64,000 nucleotides of DNA. Source: Hydrogenophaga sp. Root209 (GTDB lineage: Bacteria; Pseudomonadota; Gammaproteobacteria; Burkholderiales; Burkholderiaceae_C). The notes below the pieces were generated by a model, which ran no database searches, was not told the DNA's origin, and saw nothing but the letters and a program-made list of their open reading frames with translations. Below, one piece after another: positions 1-8,937 of this stretch. Made by a program: the position numbers and the translations under genes. The DNA lies in contig NZ_LMIE01000030.1 in assembly GCF_001428625.1 (NCBI RefSeq), forward strand, positions 265,400-329,399. Direction: 5' to 3'. The first letter of the stretch is position 1; each line of letters starts with the position of its first letter.

Positions 1-1
1 C

Positions 2-841
2 CTGCGGGTACACGCCGAGCACGGCATGGACATGGGCGAGATCAACACCAAGGGCTCCCGCTACCTCACCTTGCGCAAGATCTACAAACCCTTTGTGCAT
101 GAGTTCATTGCCGTGTCCAAGCCACTGCAGGGCTACCTGCAGCGCAAGCTGGGCGTGGCGCCAGCGCACGTCCACCTCATTCCCAACGGGGTGGACACGC
201 ACATGTTCCGGCCACCCCATGCGCAAGATCCCGCGCCACCCGGTTTTCCTTTCGAACGCGATCGGCATTGGGTCATCGGCACCGTGGGGCGACAGGTCCA
301 TATCAAGAACCCCTTGATGCTGGTGGACGCATTCATCGATCTGGCCCAGTCCAGCATGGACGGCACCGAGCGCCTGCGTCTGGCCATGGTGGGCGACGGC
401 CCCTTGCTCGGCGAGATCGCCAAACGCGTGCGTGCCGCAAACCTGGAAGACCGGGCATGGCTGCCAGGCGTGCGCGGCGATGTGGCCGACATCCTGCGCT
501 CGCTGGACTGCTTTGTTCTACCCTCGCTCTCCGAAGGCACCTCATGCACCCTGCAAGAGGCGATGGCCACCGGTTTGCGCATCGTGGTCACCGATGTGGG
601 CGGCAATGCCGAATTGCTGGAGCACGGCGCGTGCGGAAGTCTTGTGCCCTCGGGGAATGTTGAGGCCCTGAAATTGCAACTGCTCCAGCAGCTCCGGGGT
701 TCAGGGCACGATCAAGCCGCGGCCGCCCTGAACTCGGCACGCGAGCGCCATGGCCTGTCCGTCGTCATGCAGCAATACCGAGAGCTGTTCCTCGGCCGTC
801 CGCGCTCCGTGAGCGCTGCAGCAGCACGCCATGAGCCTTGA
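2..841 (+). CDS. Glycosyltransferase, GT4 type, exosortase/PEP-CTERM associated (5' end missing)
   Basis: The reading frame is open from base 2, so the gene begins left of the window; the first ATG at 26 is internal. The visible 280 residues cover the end of the acceptor half and the whole donor-binding half of a GT-B retaining glycosyltransferase. The N-terminal RVHAEHG and the later AVSKPLQ and IPNGVD segments resemble the PEP-CTERM/EpsH1-associated sugar transferase family (TIGR03088 type). The donor site is shown by PSLSEGTSCTLQEAMATG, the usual E-x7-E region of GT4 enzymes. It presumably adds one sugar to the lipid-linked EPS repeat unit at the cytoplasmic membrane. Its stop overlaps the start of the next glycosyltransferase by 11 bp, so the two are probably translationally coupled. 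Confidence 0.85.
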   Translation: MRVHAEHGMDMGEINTKGSRYLTLRKIYKPFVHEFIAVSKPLQGYLQRKLGVAPAHVHLIPNGVDTHMFRPPHAQDPAPPGFPFERDRHWVIGTVGRQVHIKNPLMLVDAFIDLAQSSMDGTERLRLAMVGDGPLLGEIAKRVRAANLEDRAWLPGVRGDVADILRSLDCFVLPSLSEGTSCTLQEAMATGLRIVVTDVGGNAELLEHGACGSLVPSGNVEALKLQLLQQLRGSGHDQAAAALNSARERHGLSVVMQQYRELFLGRPRSVSAAAARHEP

Positions 842-2021
842 TTCACCCAGCGTTCCCGGCATGACATCTTCCCTGCCCAGCAACGAGGCTTTCGCCCGCC
901 GGCATCGTGTGGTCATGAGCGGGCCGCTGCCGCCCGCCATCGGTGGCATGGCCTCGGTCGTGGGCGCGCTCAGCCAGTCCCTGCTCGCCAGCCAGACCCA
1001 CCTGACACTGTTCGACACCGGCAAGAAGACGGCAGCCAACCGGACCCTGCTGCAAGGCATCCGGGCGCGCCTGCAGTTGATGCGCGATTGGTCCGCCCTG
1101 CTCGCTGGCCAACCCGGAACCATTGCCCATATTCACACCTGCAGCGGCTTCACCTTCTTCCTCGACGGCCTGCTCGCCTTCGTGGCCCGCTGGCACGGCT
1201 GCCGGGTGGTGTTGCACGTGCATGGCGGACTTTTCGACGCCTTTCTCGACGGGCTCAACCCCGCCATGCTGCGCATCGCACAACACATCGCGCGCCGGGC
1301 CGATCTCGTGCTCGCCTTGTCGGAGGACTGGCGGGAGCGATTGGGGCAACGGTTGCCAGGAAGCCGCATCGCCGTTTTGCAAAACGGCGTGGCCGAACCC
1401 ACCTGCGAGCCTCAACGCGGAACCAACGCACGCACCACATTCCTGTTCCTGGGCAATTTAAGTCACCTCAAAGGTGTTCCCGTGTTGCTGGATGCACTGG
1501 AGCTGGCCCAGGCCGACTGGTGCGTTCAGCTGGCTGGCAACGAAAGCGAGCCTGGCTACAGGGAGCGGCTCGGCGATGAGATTGAGCGCCGCGGGCTGGC
1601 GGAGCGCGCCACCCTTCTGGGGCCTGTGGTGGGCGAGGCCAAGCAACAACTTCTGGCTCGGGCTGACGCGTTCGTGTTGCCCTCGCTGGCCGAAGGCTTG
1701 CCCATGTCACTCCTCGAAGCCATGGCTGCGCGCCTGCCGGTGGTGGCAACGACCGTGGGCGCCATTCCGGAAGTCATCGATGAAGGCGTTGAAGGACACC
1801 TCGTCCCACCGGGTGAAGCGGCTCCTCTGGCACAGGCCATGGACAGGTTGGCGGTGTTGACGCCGTTGCAACGTGAGTCCATGGGCCGCGCTGCGCATGC
1901 CAGCTACACGTTGGGCTACAGCGTGGATGCGATGGCGCAGACGCTGCTGGGCATTTACGAACGCGAGTTCGTTGTCAGTGCGACATCCAGCACCGCGCAA
2001 ATGCCCTCAACATCGGATTGA
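831..2021 (+). CDS. Glycosyltransferase family 4 protein
   Basis: A 396-residue GT-B fold glycosyltransferase. The N-terminal half has a glycine-rich acceptor loop (SGPLPPAIGGMASVV), and the C-terminal half has the donor motif PSLAEGLPMSLLEAMAARLP. The role is sugar addition during EPS repeat-unit assembly on the cytoplasmic face of the membrane; donor and acceptor cannot be read from the sequence. The ATG at 831 lies inside the end of the preceding gene. ATG codons at 861 and 915 are alternative starts, and the conserved region begins near the latter. The 3' end overlaps the convergent aminotransferase gene by 67 bp, so the last 20 or so codons are antisense to that gene. Confidence 0.85.
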   Translation: MSLDSPSVPGMTSSLPSNEAFARRHRVVMSGPLPPAIGGMASVVGALSQSLLASQTHLTLFDTGKKTAANRTLLQGIRARLQLMRDWSALLAGQPGTIAHIHTCSGFTFFLDGLLAFVARWHGCRVVLHVHGGLFDAFLDGLNPAMLRIAQHIARRADLVLALSEDWRERLGQRLPGSRIAVLQNGVAEPTCEPQRGTNARTTFLFLGNLSHLKGVPVLLDALELAQADWCVQLAGNESEPGYRERLGDEIERRGLAERATLLGPVVGEAKQQLLARADAFVLPSLAEGLPMSLLEAMAARLPVVATTVGAIPEVIDEGVEGHLVPPGEAAPLAQAMDRLAVLTPLQRESMGRAAHASYTLGYSVDAMAQTLLGIYEREFVVSATSSTAQMPSTSD

Positions 2022-3145
2022 CTCATACCCGGCCTGCAAGGCACCCCCAGCAACCGCTTCGCCATGGCCTGTGCCTTCGGCGCCTCGGCCCCCGGTGCAA
2101 CATGAGCCGCATAGCCCGTTCGCGTCTCAAGGCCGCGGCTCCTGGCTTCGCGCCGAACGCCTTCGAGGTCCGTGCCTTCGGGCAGAAGCAGCATCACCCT
2201 TGCAAGAAATCGCCCCGGCGCGAACTGCGGAAACCGCAGAAGGGGGTAAGCCTGCAAGGCTTGGTGATAGGCCTGCGCGATGCGCACCTTTTCCAGCAAG
2301 AGCGCATCTAGCCGGCTCAACTGGGCCAGCGCAAGGCCCGCCTCAAGGTGGCTGATCTGCGTGGCCCGCTGGTGGGCCACTGGCGACCGTCCCAGCACGG
2401 CCAGCGCACGGCCCAGGTAGTAGCCGGAGTGGCCGGTGTGAACATGGCCGACATGGTTCCAGAGAAAGTCGGCCAGCGGACCGAGCCGGCCACTTGCCGG
2501 TGGCAAAGCGGCGCAAGCCTGGTTGGCCTGCTCAGCCCATGTCGGCCGGTTGACCAGCAACACGCCACCAGACCCCCGAATGCCGGTGACGATGGTCTTG
2601 GACTGCGCAAAGCTGATCAGGCCCGCGTCACCAAAAGTGCCCAGCAGGCGACCGTCTTGTCGCACGCCCACCACCTGGGCTGCATCGTCAATCAGGAACA
2701 CGTTTGCCAAGTCGCACAAGGCTTCGATCTCACCCATGCGCGATGGGCAGCCATACATGTGCGGCGCAATCACCGCCAGGGTGTCGGCACCCAGCGCAGC
2801 CTTCACATCGGCGGGGCTCATGTTCAGATCGTCCTGCACGTCCACGCTGCGCACACGCAGGCCGCAAGCTTCCACGGTCTGGATCACGCTCGGGCAGATA
2901 TAGGCCGGCACGATCACTTCCACGCGCTCAGGACGTTGTCGTTTGAAAATGCCCAGCGCGATGTCGATGGCGTGATGGCCGTAGTTGGTAAGGTGCACGG
3001 CAGACGGCGCATACATCTGCGCCAGCCGCTCCCTCAGCAAGGCGGGGTGGGGCCCTTGATGCACTCGGCCACTCAGCAGGCAGCGCGCGATGGCCGTGTA
3101 TTCGCGACCCGACCAGTCGGCAAAGGCAATGGGCTGGCGTTTCAA
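1955..3145 (-). CDS. DegT/DnrJ/EryC1/StrS-like PLP-dependent aminotransferase
   Basis: A 396-residue fold-type I PLP protein of the DegT/DnrJ/EryC1/StrS group, which usually transaminates keto-sugar nucleotides to amino sugars. Visible features are an early substrate loop with TNYGHHAIDIAL, the cofactor aspartate in FLIDDAAQVVG (about residue 155) and the candidate Schiff-base lysine in FAQSKTIVTGIRGSGG (about residue 185). The start at 3145 is TTG; I see no good ribosome binding site and no upstream ATG, so the start is uncertain. It is the last gene of a minus-strand run of flippase, pyruvyl transferase and ATP-grasp enzyme, separated from the last by 27 bp. Sequence is atypical for sugar aminotransferases (no SFHPTK block), so the substrate may be unusual. 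Confidence 0.75.
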   Translation of the reverse strand: MKRQPIAFADWSGREYTAIARCLLSGRVHQGPHPALLRERLAQMYAPSAVHLTNYGHHAIDIALGIFKRQRPERVEVIVPAYICPSVIQTVEACGLRVRSVDVQDDLNMSPADVKAALGADTLAVIAPHMYGCPSRMGEIEALCDLANVFLIDDAAQVVGVRQDGRLLGTFGDAGLISFAQSKTIVTGIRGSGGVLLVNRPTWAEQANQACAALPPASGRLGPLADFLWNHVGHVHTGHSGYYLGRALAVLGRSPVAHQRATQISHLEAGLALAQLSRLDALLLEKVRIAQAYHQALQAYPLLRFPQFAPGRFLARVMLLLPEGTDLEGVRREARSRGLETRTGYAAHVAPGAEAPKAQAMAKRLLGVPCRPGMSQSDVEGICAVLDVALTTNSRS

Positions 3146-3172
3146 GGGCGGGGCCTGACGTGAAACGACGGC

Positions 3173-4339
3173 TCAGCGCTTGAAGCGCTGCACGAGCCGG
3201 GAGCCCACGTGGTCCAGCCAGGGCATGGGGTCGTTCCAGCGGCGGTAGGCGTCAAACACATCGTGCGAACGCGATGCCGTGTCTGGCGGGTCACCACTCT
3301 CCTCCTGGGACCACCGGTCGATCTGCGAGTCGCGCCAGACGCGGGGCGGATGGACAGGATTGACCGCTGGCGCCGGCAAATCCAGCTCATGGCAGTACGC
3401 GGCCAACGGCAGGTTGCATCCGTTGAGGGTGGCCACCTCTTCCTGAAAATCGGTGCGGGCGACGGTGGGCTCCACCATGCAGAAACGCCCATCGCGCGCA
3501 TCGCGCTTGTATTCCATGCTGCCGATGCCGGTGAACCCCACCTGCCTGAAGAATGCCGCCGTGGTGTCGCTGAGTTCCTGCGCATGTTCCCAGGCGGCTG
3601 TGCAACTGGCGGTGCCCCCAATGCGGGGCGGCCAAGAGCGGATCTTTCGACCTGGAAACGAGCTCACCACCTGCCCCTGCCCACCGATGTACTGAAGACA
3701 GAAATAGATGTCGCCATCCCCGCCTTCGATCCACTCCTGCACCACCATGTCGGCCAGCACCGGCTCAATCTCGCGGTAGAGCGCATCCACCTCCTCGGCC
3801 GACGCCACCTTGTAGGCCTTCTTGAAGCGCGCGCCGTACTCATAGCTCTTCTCGCTGGGCTTCAACACGCAGGGGTAGTTCAGCGTGCGCACCTTGGGGA
3901 GATCTTGAGAACCTTGCAGTCTCACCGTGCGCGGCACCGGTGCGGCCAAGGCTTCTGCCAGCTCCTGAAAACCCTGTTTGTGCATGAGCGCCATCAAGCG
4001 CTGGTGTTCGGGCAGGCGGATCAACAACGAGGCCGGCAGGCTGGCGCGGCATTCGGAGACCGTGTTGACCGTTTTTTCCTCGGTCAGAAACAGCACCACC
4101 TGGGGCCCCAAGCGGGCTGCCACGCGCTGAAGCTCGGCCATGAATGCCGACCCATCAAGCGAACTGACCACGTGCGCGGCGGCGAAGCGCGAACGCATGG
4201 CCGGCGAGCGGGGGTCTGTATCAAGCACATGCACCGGCACACCGGCCTGTCCAAGACTGCGCACCACCCCCAGCGCATTGAGACCACCGCCCACCACGAT
4301 GGCTGGTGGCTTCGCACCGTATGTGTTGTGAAAATTCAT
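3173..4339 (-). CDS. ATP-grasp carboxylate-amine ligase-like protein
   Basis: A 388-residue ATP-grasp protein. The N-terminal pre-ATP-grasp Rossmann segment has VVGGGLNALGVVRSLG; the ATP-binding core includes YPCVLKPSEKSYEYG and VVQEWIEGGDGD; the metal-binding end is FCMVEPTVARTDFQ. Family members join a carboxylate to an amine through an acyl phosphate. In polysaccharide loci such enzymes may attach amino acids or similar groups to sugars, but the substrate here is unknown. I chose ATG 4339 because it forms an ATGA overlap with the stop of the pyruvyl transferase gene; an in-frame codon seven residues upstream (4360) would make the overlap longer. It is probably co-transcribed with the flippase and pyruvyl transferase. 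Confidence 0.78.
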   Translation of the reverse strand: MNFHNTYGAKPPAIVVGGGLNALGVVRSLGQAGVPVHVLDTDPRSPAMRSRFAAAHVVSSLDGSAFMAELQRVAARLGPQVVLFLTEEKTVNTVSECRASLPASLLIRLPEHQRLMALMHKQGFQELAEALAAPVPRTVRLQGSQDLPKVRTLNYPCVLKPSEKSYEYGARFKKAYKVASAEEVDALYREIEPVLADMVVQEWIEGGDGDIYFCLQYIGGQGQVVSSFPGRKIRSWPPRIGGTASCTAAWEHAQELSDTTAAFFRQVGFTGIGSMEYKRDARDGRFCMVEPTVARTDFQEEVATLNGCNLPLAAYCHELDLPAPAVNPVHPPRVWRDSQIDRWSQEESGDPPDTASRSHDVFDAYRRWNDPMPWLDHVGSRLVQRFKR

Positions 4340-5280
4340 TTCAGAGGGACACCTTGGCAAAAGCGGACGATTCGCTCCACCTTGTAACTCCTTCTCAGGA
4401 ACCCAGGCAAGTAATCCAGAAAGTCATTGCGAGTCAAAATTTCGTTGGTGACAACGCCGTCCGACCAAGTCACCCCACGAAATTTGAGGCTGTATTCCCA
4501 AACGCTTCGGTTCTTGTGATACCGGCTTGGAAACAGCGTTGTATCGATCTCAAGGATCGAACCGAGAATACTGGAATGCGTACGATTGGTGATGATCTTC
4601 TTCGCGCCAGCATGTACTCTAACCCAATGCAAGAAATCTCGACAAAAGTAGGCAGGGTCCATTCGAACACCCATTTTATTCACCGCAAAGCTTTTCTCCC
4701 CCGATTCGTTGTCCAAGCGAAATCCATAAAGCTGATAGCCTCGACTCACTTCTCCCACTGTTCTCAGTATTTCTTGCTTGGTTAAACGAAAAGCCGTGTC
4801 ATGCGATATCAAAATTTGATGACAAAAGGGCCGCAGCAACTCCAACGCCAGGTGATAGGAGGTCAATTCACGGGCAAGGAAATAAAAGCTCCTGTCAGTG
4901 TGACGATGCAGGATAGGTATCATGACTTCACGGATATAGTCACGATCCTCTTCCAAGGTGCAAGGACCCTGAATCACAGAAGTTGCTTCGGAACGCAATG
5001 CATGCTCAAGCGCTTGAATCACTGCTCCAGAGCACCATCTATTATAGCCGCCACCCCCATGAATGTAGACAACCTCACCGCTTACAGCTTGGTGAGCGAG
5101 AAACTCCTGAATGCTCAAGGTTCGAAAGGATATGCCTAGTTGCTGGGCAAGAAATTCTGCACCCCAGTAGATCAAATGATCGCCGAAATTCCCACCTGGT
5201 TCCACAAATAGAAAATCGAGAGCGTTGTATTTCTTGAAAAGTATCGCCAGCTCATCCACCTCCCATTGATTATTATTCAT
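4336..5280 (-). CDS. Polysaccharide pyruvyl transferase family protein
   Basis: A 314-residue member of the polysaccharide pyruvyl transferase family (PssM/ExoV/WcaK like). It has the N-terminal GNFGDHLIYWGAE glycine loop, HGGGGYN in the first domain, and the family's C-terminal signature TNRTHSSILGSILEID followed by SRYHKNRSVWEYS. These enzymes transfer pyruvate from phosphoenolpyruvate to a sugar as a ketal, adding negative charge to the polymer. It overlaps both neighbours by ATGA junctions (5277-5280 upstream, 4336-4339 downstream), so flippase, pyruvyl transferase and ATP-grasp genes form a tightly coupled unit. Base composition is clearly AT-richer than the flanking EPS genes, which fits horizontal acquisition. 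Confidence 0.82.
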   Translation of the reverse strand: MNNNQWEVDELAILFKKYNALDFLFVEPGGNFGDHLIYWGAEFLAQQLGISFRTLSIQEFLAHQAVSGEVVYIHGGGGYNRWCSGAVIQALEHALRSEATSVIQGPCTLEEDRDYIREVMIPILHRHTDRSFYFLARELTSYHLALELLRPFCHQILISHDTAFRLTKQEILRTVGEVSRGYQLYGFRLDNESGEKSFAVNKMGVRMDPAYFCRDFLHWVRVHAGAKKIITNRTHSSILGSILEIDTTLFPSRYHKNRSVWEYSLKFRGVTWSDGVVTNEILTRNDFLDYLPGFLRRSYKVERIVRFCQGVPLK

Positions 5281-6779
5281 CGAATTTTCCCCAGTTTGAA
5301 TTTATTAAAGATAAGTCTCAAAATTCTTTTCTCTGGTCCATCGGCACAACCAGCCAACACCCAGAGAACCACCACACTGAATGCATACGACAGCACCCCC
5401 GCAGCAAGCAATGCAAATAGCATAACAACTTCAATCACCCCATTTTGATAAAGAATGATTGACGCCCAATACAAACAGACAGTCATTATCACAGCACCTC
5501 CCAGTGGGCGCGCAAAGACTCGCAAAATTGAATAAAATGGAATTTTTAGACCAAAGCGAATCAATCCACTGGAAACGAAAAACACCGCAATGGATGTAAT
5601 CAGAACCGCCTGCGCAACGCCATTCAAACCCTCTATGGAAGACAGCCAATAAATCATAGGGATCAGAATGACCACTCGCAGCATACCCATCAGAGTTGAA
5701 ACACGGGGGCGCCCCAACGCCATGAACACTGCACCCGTGTTTGAACTCATGGCAATCAGAGCACCCGACAAAGCAAGATACTGTACTAACGACACCGAGG
5801 ATAGCCACTTCGGACCAAGAACGACTGGAACCAAGACATGTGCCAACATCGCGATCCCAACACCTGCGGGTAACACGAAGAAGGCTATTGATTCCATCAC
5901 CACGAGATACATCCTCCTTAATTCGACTGGCAAGTGAGAAATTTTGCAATAACCAGGATAAGACGCCGCAGTAATATTGGCCGCGAACTCGGAGGTCGGC
6001 AACGTAGATATCTCTTGAGCGATTGCAAAGAATCCAGCGGCTTGCGGTGAAAGAATTTTTCCAACAATCATTTCAGGCGAACGATTGTTCAAGAAGTAGA
6101 AAACATTATTGATCATCAACCATTTTGAAAAACGAAACAAATGACGCCACTCAGAGAATGTAAATCGAGGTCGAAAATCGTGCAACAAATAACCGTTGAT
6201 CAACACCAACAACTTCCAAATCAATGAACCAAACACAAGCGCCCAATAATTCTTTAACCAGAAGGCCAACCCCAGCGTGGAAAAAAAACTGACCAGTTTC
6301 GGCAATAATTGATAGCGAAACTCTTTGTCAAATGTCAAGTTTTTTCGAAATTCCACGACACCGATGTTCTGCAATCCACTGATCAAGAACAGTCCCGACA
6401 ATACCAGCATCACCGATTTAATGCGTGCATCTCCGTAAAATTCCGAAACCCAATCAGCACCAAATGCAACAATGATACAGGCCACAATACCAAAACTCAC
6501 ATTGAAGGACCATGCGGTATTGTAGTCAGCAGGCGTAGCATCTTGCTTTTGAATCAACACTGTATCAAAACTAAAATTGCCGAAGATATCAATCATCGCG
6601 AACAGCGCCATAATGATCGCAATCAGCCCGAAATCCTCCGGAGACAAAAGGCGTGCAAGAAAGACGGTACTCAAAAGACCGATCGCCTTTATAGAAGCTT
6701 TCAGGGCGATCATCCAAATTGCGCCTTTTGCAACTTGTCTATTTAATGTGCTCACGCGTATACTTTCTAGACTATCCAT
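5277..6779 (-). CDS. Lipopolysaccharide/oligosaccharide flippase (Wzx, polysaccharide synthase family)
   Basis: A 500-residue integral membrane protein with about 12-14 hydrophobic segments and no soluble domain. The start region (VAKGAIWMIALKASIKAIGL) and the LARLLSPEDFGLIAI segment are typical of WzxC/MviN-like polysaccharide flippases. It would move the lipid-linked repeat unit across the cytoplasmic membrane before polymerisation. A GTG at 6755 (VSTLNRQ) is a plausible alternative to the ATG at 6779. The gene is AT-rich compared with the conserved XrtA core and starts a three-gene coupled run. It is divergent from the GT2 gene, with a 93-bp spacer that probably holds both promoters. Confidence 0.88.
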   Translation of the reverse strand: MDSLESIRVSTLNRQVAKGAIWMIALKASIKAIGLLSTVFLARLLSPEDFGLIAIIMALFAMIDIFGNFSFDTVLIQKQDATPADYNTAWSFNVSFGIVACIIVAFGADWVSEFYGDARIKSVMLVLSGLFLISGLQNIGVVEFRKNLTFDKEFRYQLLPKLVSFFSTLGLAFWLKNYWALVFGSLIWKLLVLINGYLLHDFRPRFTFSEWRHLFRFSKWLMINNVFYFLNNRSPEMIVGKILSPQAAGFFAIAQEISTLPTSEFAANITAASYPGYCKISHLPVELRRMYLVVMESIAFFVLPAGVGIAMLAHVLVPVVLGPKWLSSVSLVQYLALSGALIAMSSNTGAVFMALGRPRVSTLMGMLRVVILIPMIYWLSSIEGLNGVAQAVLITSIAVFFVSSGLIRFGLKIPFYSILRVFARPLGGAVIMTVCLYWASIILYQNGVIEVVMLFALLAAGVLSYAFSVVVLWVLAGCADGPEKRILRLIFNKFKLGKIR

Positions 6780-6872
6780 TGCCTTGCATCTGCAAGTACG
6801 GTAAACTTCCCACGGCCGATCCAGATTCTATGCGGCAGACGTTCAAAGCTGTTAAAAGTCATACTTGATATC

Positions 6873-7742
6873 ATGCATCAATCCCAGCTGACAGTCATTA
6901 TCCCAACACTGGCCGACACCAAGCGATCTGAATCATTACTCAGAGCAATAGCGAGTGTAGTAGATCAACAAGAAGCTGGCGTAGAAATTATGGTGGCCGT
7001 CAACGGGCAGCGCTTTGATCCAGAATTGGTGAGTCATCTCCAATCTCGCCATGATCTCTGTGTGATGAAGCTTGCCACCCCATCCCTAACCAATGCCATT
7101 TACCAAGGGCGTCTTGCCGTAACTTCACCATTTTTTTCATTTCTAGACGATGATGATGAATATTTACCCAACTCCATTCGCTACAGGTTGACAAAGCTTG
7201 AGGACAATCCTTCCTGCGTCATGGTTGCTTCAAGTGGATTCCGAGATAGCGGAGGCCATCGCACAACCAGCGCGCACAATTTAACTAGCGCGTTAAGCAA
7301 TCCCTATCATGAACTTTCGGTTAACAACTGGATGACTTCTTGTGGAGCCGTGTTTCGAAGTGACCTTTTGGGCCCCGAGGTCTTCAAAAATGTTCCCCCT
7401 CACCATGAGTGGACGTATTTAGCATACAAAATTCTTTCCACCGGTTCATTCTGCGTGGTGGAGGAGCCATGCTACGTCATCCATGACACGCCTGGCTCGC
7501 TGTCCAAGTCGACTGCATATTCAGAAGCGCCTGCCGCAGTGCTCCGTGAAGTACTCAAGCTAAATTTGCCCTCAATTGCTCGCCAATCCGTTCTGGCCCG
7601 GCTGGCAAAGGCAGAACATGATCTCGCGTCAAAGGCGCTTTCGAATGGACTTAGGTCGAAAGCAGTTAAACATCACCTCAAAAGTCTGATTCTTCCGGGA
7701 GGATTAAAGTATTTTTCGTTCAGCAGACATTTGTTCAAATGA
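6873..7742 (+). CDS. Glycosyltransferase family 2 protein
   Basis: A 289-residue GT-A glycosyltransferase. The N-terminal LTVIIPTLADT strand-loop starts the nucleotide-binding fold, and the metal/nucleotide DxD region is seen as FFSFLDDDDEYLPN at about residue 95. A later HHEWTYLAYKI segment with acidic and histidine residues may be part of the acceptor or base region. It probably adds a sugar to the EPS repeat unit in the cytoplasm. It is the only plus-strand gene in this part of the locus, and it is AT-rich like its divergent flippase neighbour. The start ATG lies just after TTGATATC; no strong Shine-Dalgarno is visible. Confidence 0.85.
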   Translation: MHQSQLTVIIPTLADTKRSESLLRAIASVVDQQEAGVEIMVAVNGQRFDPELVSHLQSRHDLCVMKLATPSLTNAIYQGRLAVTSPFFSFLDDDDEYLPNSIRYRLTKLEDNPSCVMVASSGFRDSGGHRTTSAHNLTSALSNPYHELSVNNWMTSCGAVFRSDLLGPEVFKNVPPHHEWTYLAYKILSTGSFCVVEEPCYVIHDTPGSLSKSTAYSEAPAAVLREVLKLNLPSIARQSVLARLAKAEHDLASKALSNGLRSKAVKHHLKSLILPGGLKYFSFSRHLFK

Positions 7743-7791
7743 CAAGCATTAATATCCTCAAGGCATTTGTTATCGCACCGTGAATGTTGCC

Positions 7792-8937
7792 TTACGCTAC
7801 ATCAATGATGCGGTAATTTGGAGAATCCTCACCTTCTCCTACGTTCATTGCGAGCATGGTGTAGTACCAACGGCGACTATTCACCGGTGTGAGCAATATG
7901 AGCCCCGCAGGACTCATTCCTTGGGGCAGCAAGATTGAACCGTATCGACTGACGCCCGCGCGAGGTTTGGGCGCATAAGGCAGGCCAAGGCATTGGCGCC
8001 ATTGGCGGTCGTGCCCCCGAAACCACAGGGCCGCCTCTTCACGGGTGTCTTGAAGCCGTCCGGGCTCGAACGTTGTCTGGATCATGGCGGTGCCATCGGT
8101 GAATTCACAGGCGGCGTACGCCGGGTTGCCGATGGTGGCCAGCACGGTGCGTCGGGCTTCTGCAAAGTCGTAACGGTAGATAAGGTTGATGGCGTCCGCC
8201 GGTGCGTCCTTGCCGGCGTCCATGCCCCACTCCATGCCGGTTTCATCAAACAGCAGGGCGATGGCGCGCCAACTTTGGTCGCCCCCAGCAAAGCGGTGTA
8301 CGGAGGCAAATTCGTCGTCTGTGTAATAGAAGGACGACTCATGATCCTGATCGCCGGTGCAGATCCACAGGCGGTTGCGGAAGCGGTCGTAGTGAATGGC
8401 ATGTATGTGTTTGATTTCGCTGCGTGCGAACGACCAGCAGGCTTGCACTTTGCGGGCCCGGGCGTCCACCCGGCAGACCCGGATGTCGCGCTCGTGCCCA
8501 TTGAGGTACTCACCAAAGTAGACGCACTGGCTTGTGGGGTGCACTGCAATACCGCCGCGCAAGGGGGCGGCCATCGGCGGTTCGACGTCGGATGACAGCA
8601 CCTCCGCACACGAGCCGTGAAGCTCGGGTGAGAACCAGTAGATGCGGTCGTATATGACGAGGACATCTCGTGCGGGCAGCTCCACCAACGCCTGGATGCC
8701 GGGGCCAGGCCGCAGCGTGCGCTTAAGCCAGCTGCGCGCCATCCAGTCCTTGATCCTGCCTTGCCAGCTGTTGGACCTGGGTGGAATGCGGAAGACCTTG
8801 CGCAGCGCCCTGGTCTGGTAGTCAAACCAATAGGCCCAATGGTCATGCGTGCACCAGCAACCGTTGGCGCTCGACCAGTGCGCCAACATCTCTGGGTGCA
8901 CGGGTGTCAAGCGGGTGGTGCTGGCATCGTGATTCAC
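7792..8937 (-). CDS. Uncharacterised EPS-locus protein, possibly beta-propeller
   Basis: A 381-residue soluble protein without signal peptide or membrane segments, which I do not recognise. It has regularly spaced strands rich in W, Y and H (for example HWAYWFDYQTRA, IYWFSPELHG, CVYFGEYLNG, RLWICTGDQDHE, NLIYRYDF), a pattern like repeated blades of a propeller or of glycosidase-like scaffolds. The start is GTG at 8937. GTGA there overlaps the stop of the deacetylase-glycosyltransferase fusion, so the two are translationally coupled and probably act in the same step. It could be a sugar-recognition, modification or lyase-like protein; nothing in the sequence fixes the activity. Confidence 0.7.
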   Translation of the reverse strand: MNHDASTTRLTPVHPEMLAHWSSANGCWCTHDHWAYWFDYQTRALRKVFRIPPRSNSWQGRIKDWMARSWLKRTLRPGPGIQALVELPARDVLVIYDRIYWFSPELHGSCAEVLSSDVEPPMAAPLRGGIAVHPTSQCVYFGEYLNGHERDIRVCRVDARARKVQACWSFARSEIKHIHAIHYDRFRNRLWICTGDQDHESSFYYTDDEFASVHRFAGGDQSWRAIALLFDETGMEWGMDAGKDAPADAINLIYRYDFAEARRTVLATIGNPAYAACEFTDGTAMIQTTFEPGRLQDTREEAALWFRGHDRQWRQCLGLPYAPKPRAGVSRYGSILLPQGMSPAGLILLTPVNSRRWYYTMLAMNVGEGEDSPNYRIIDVA

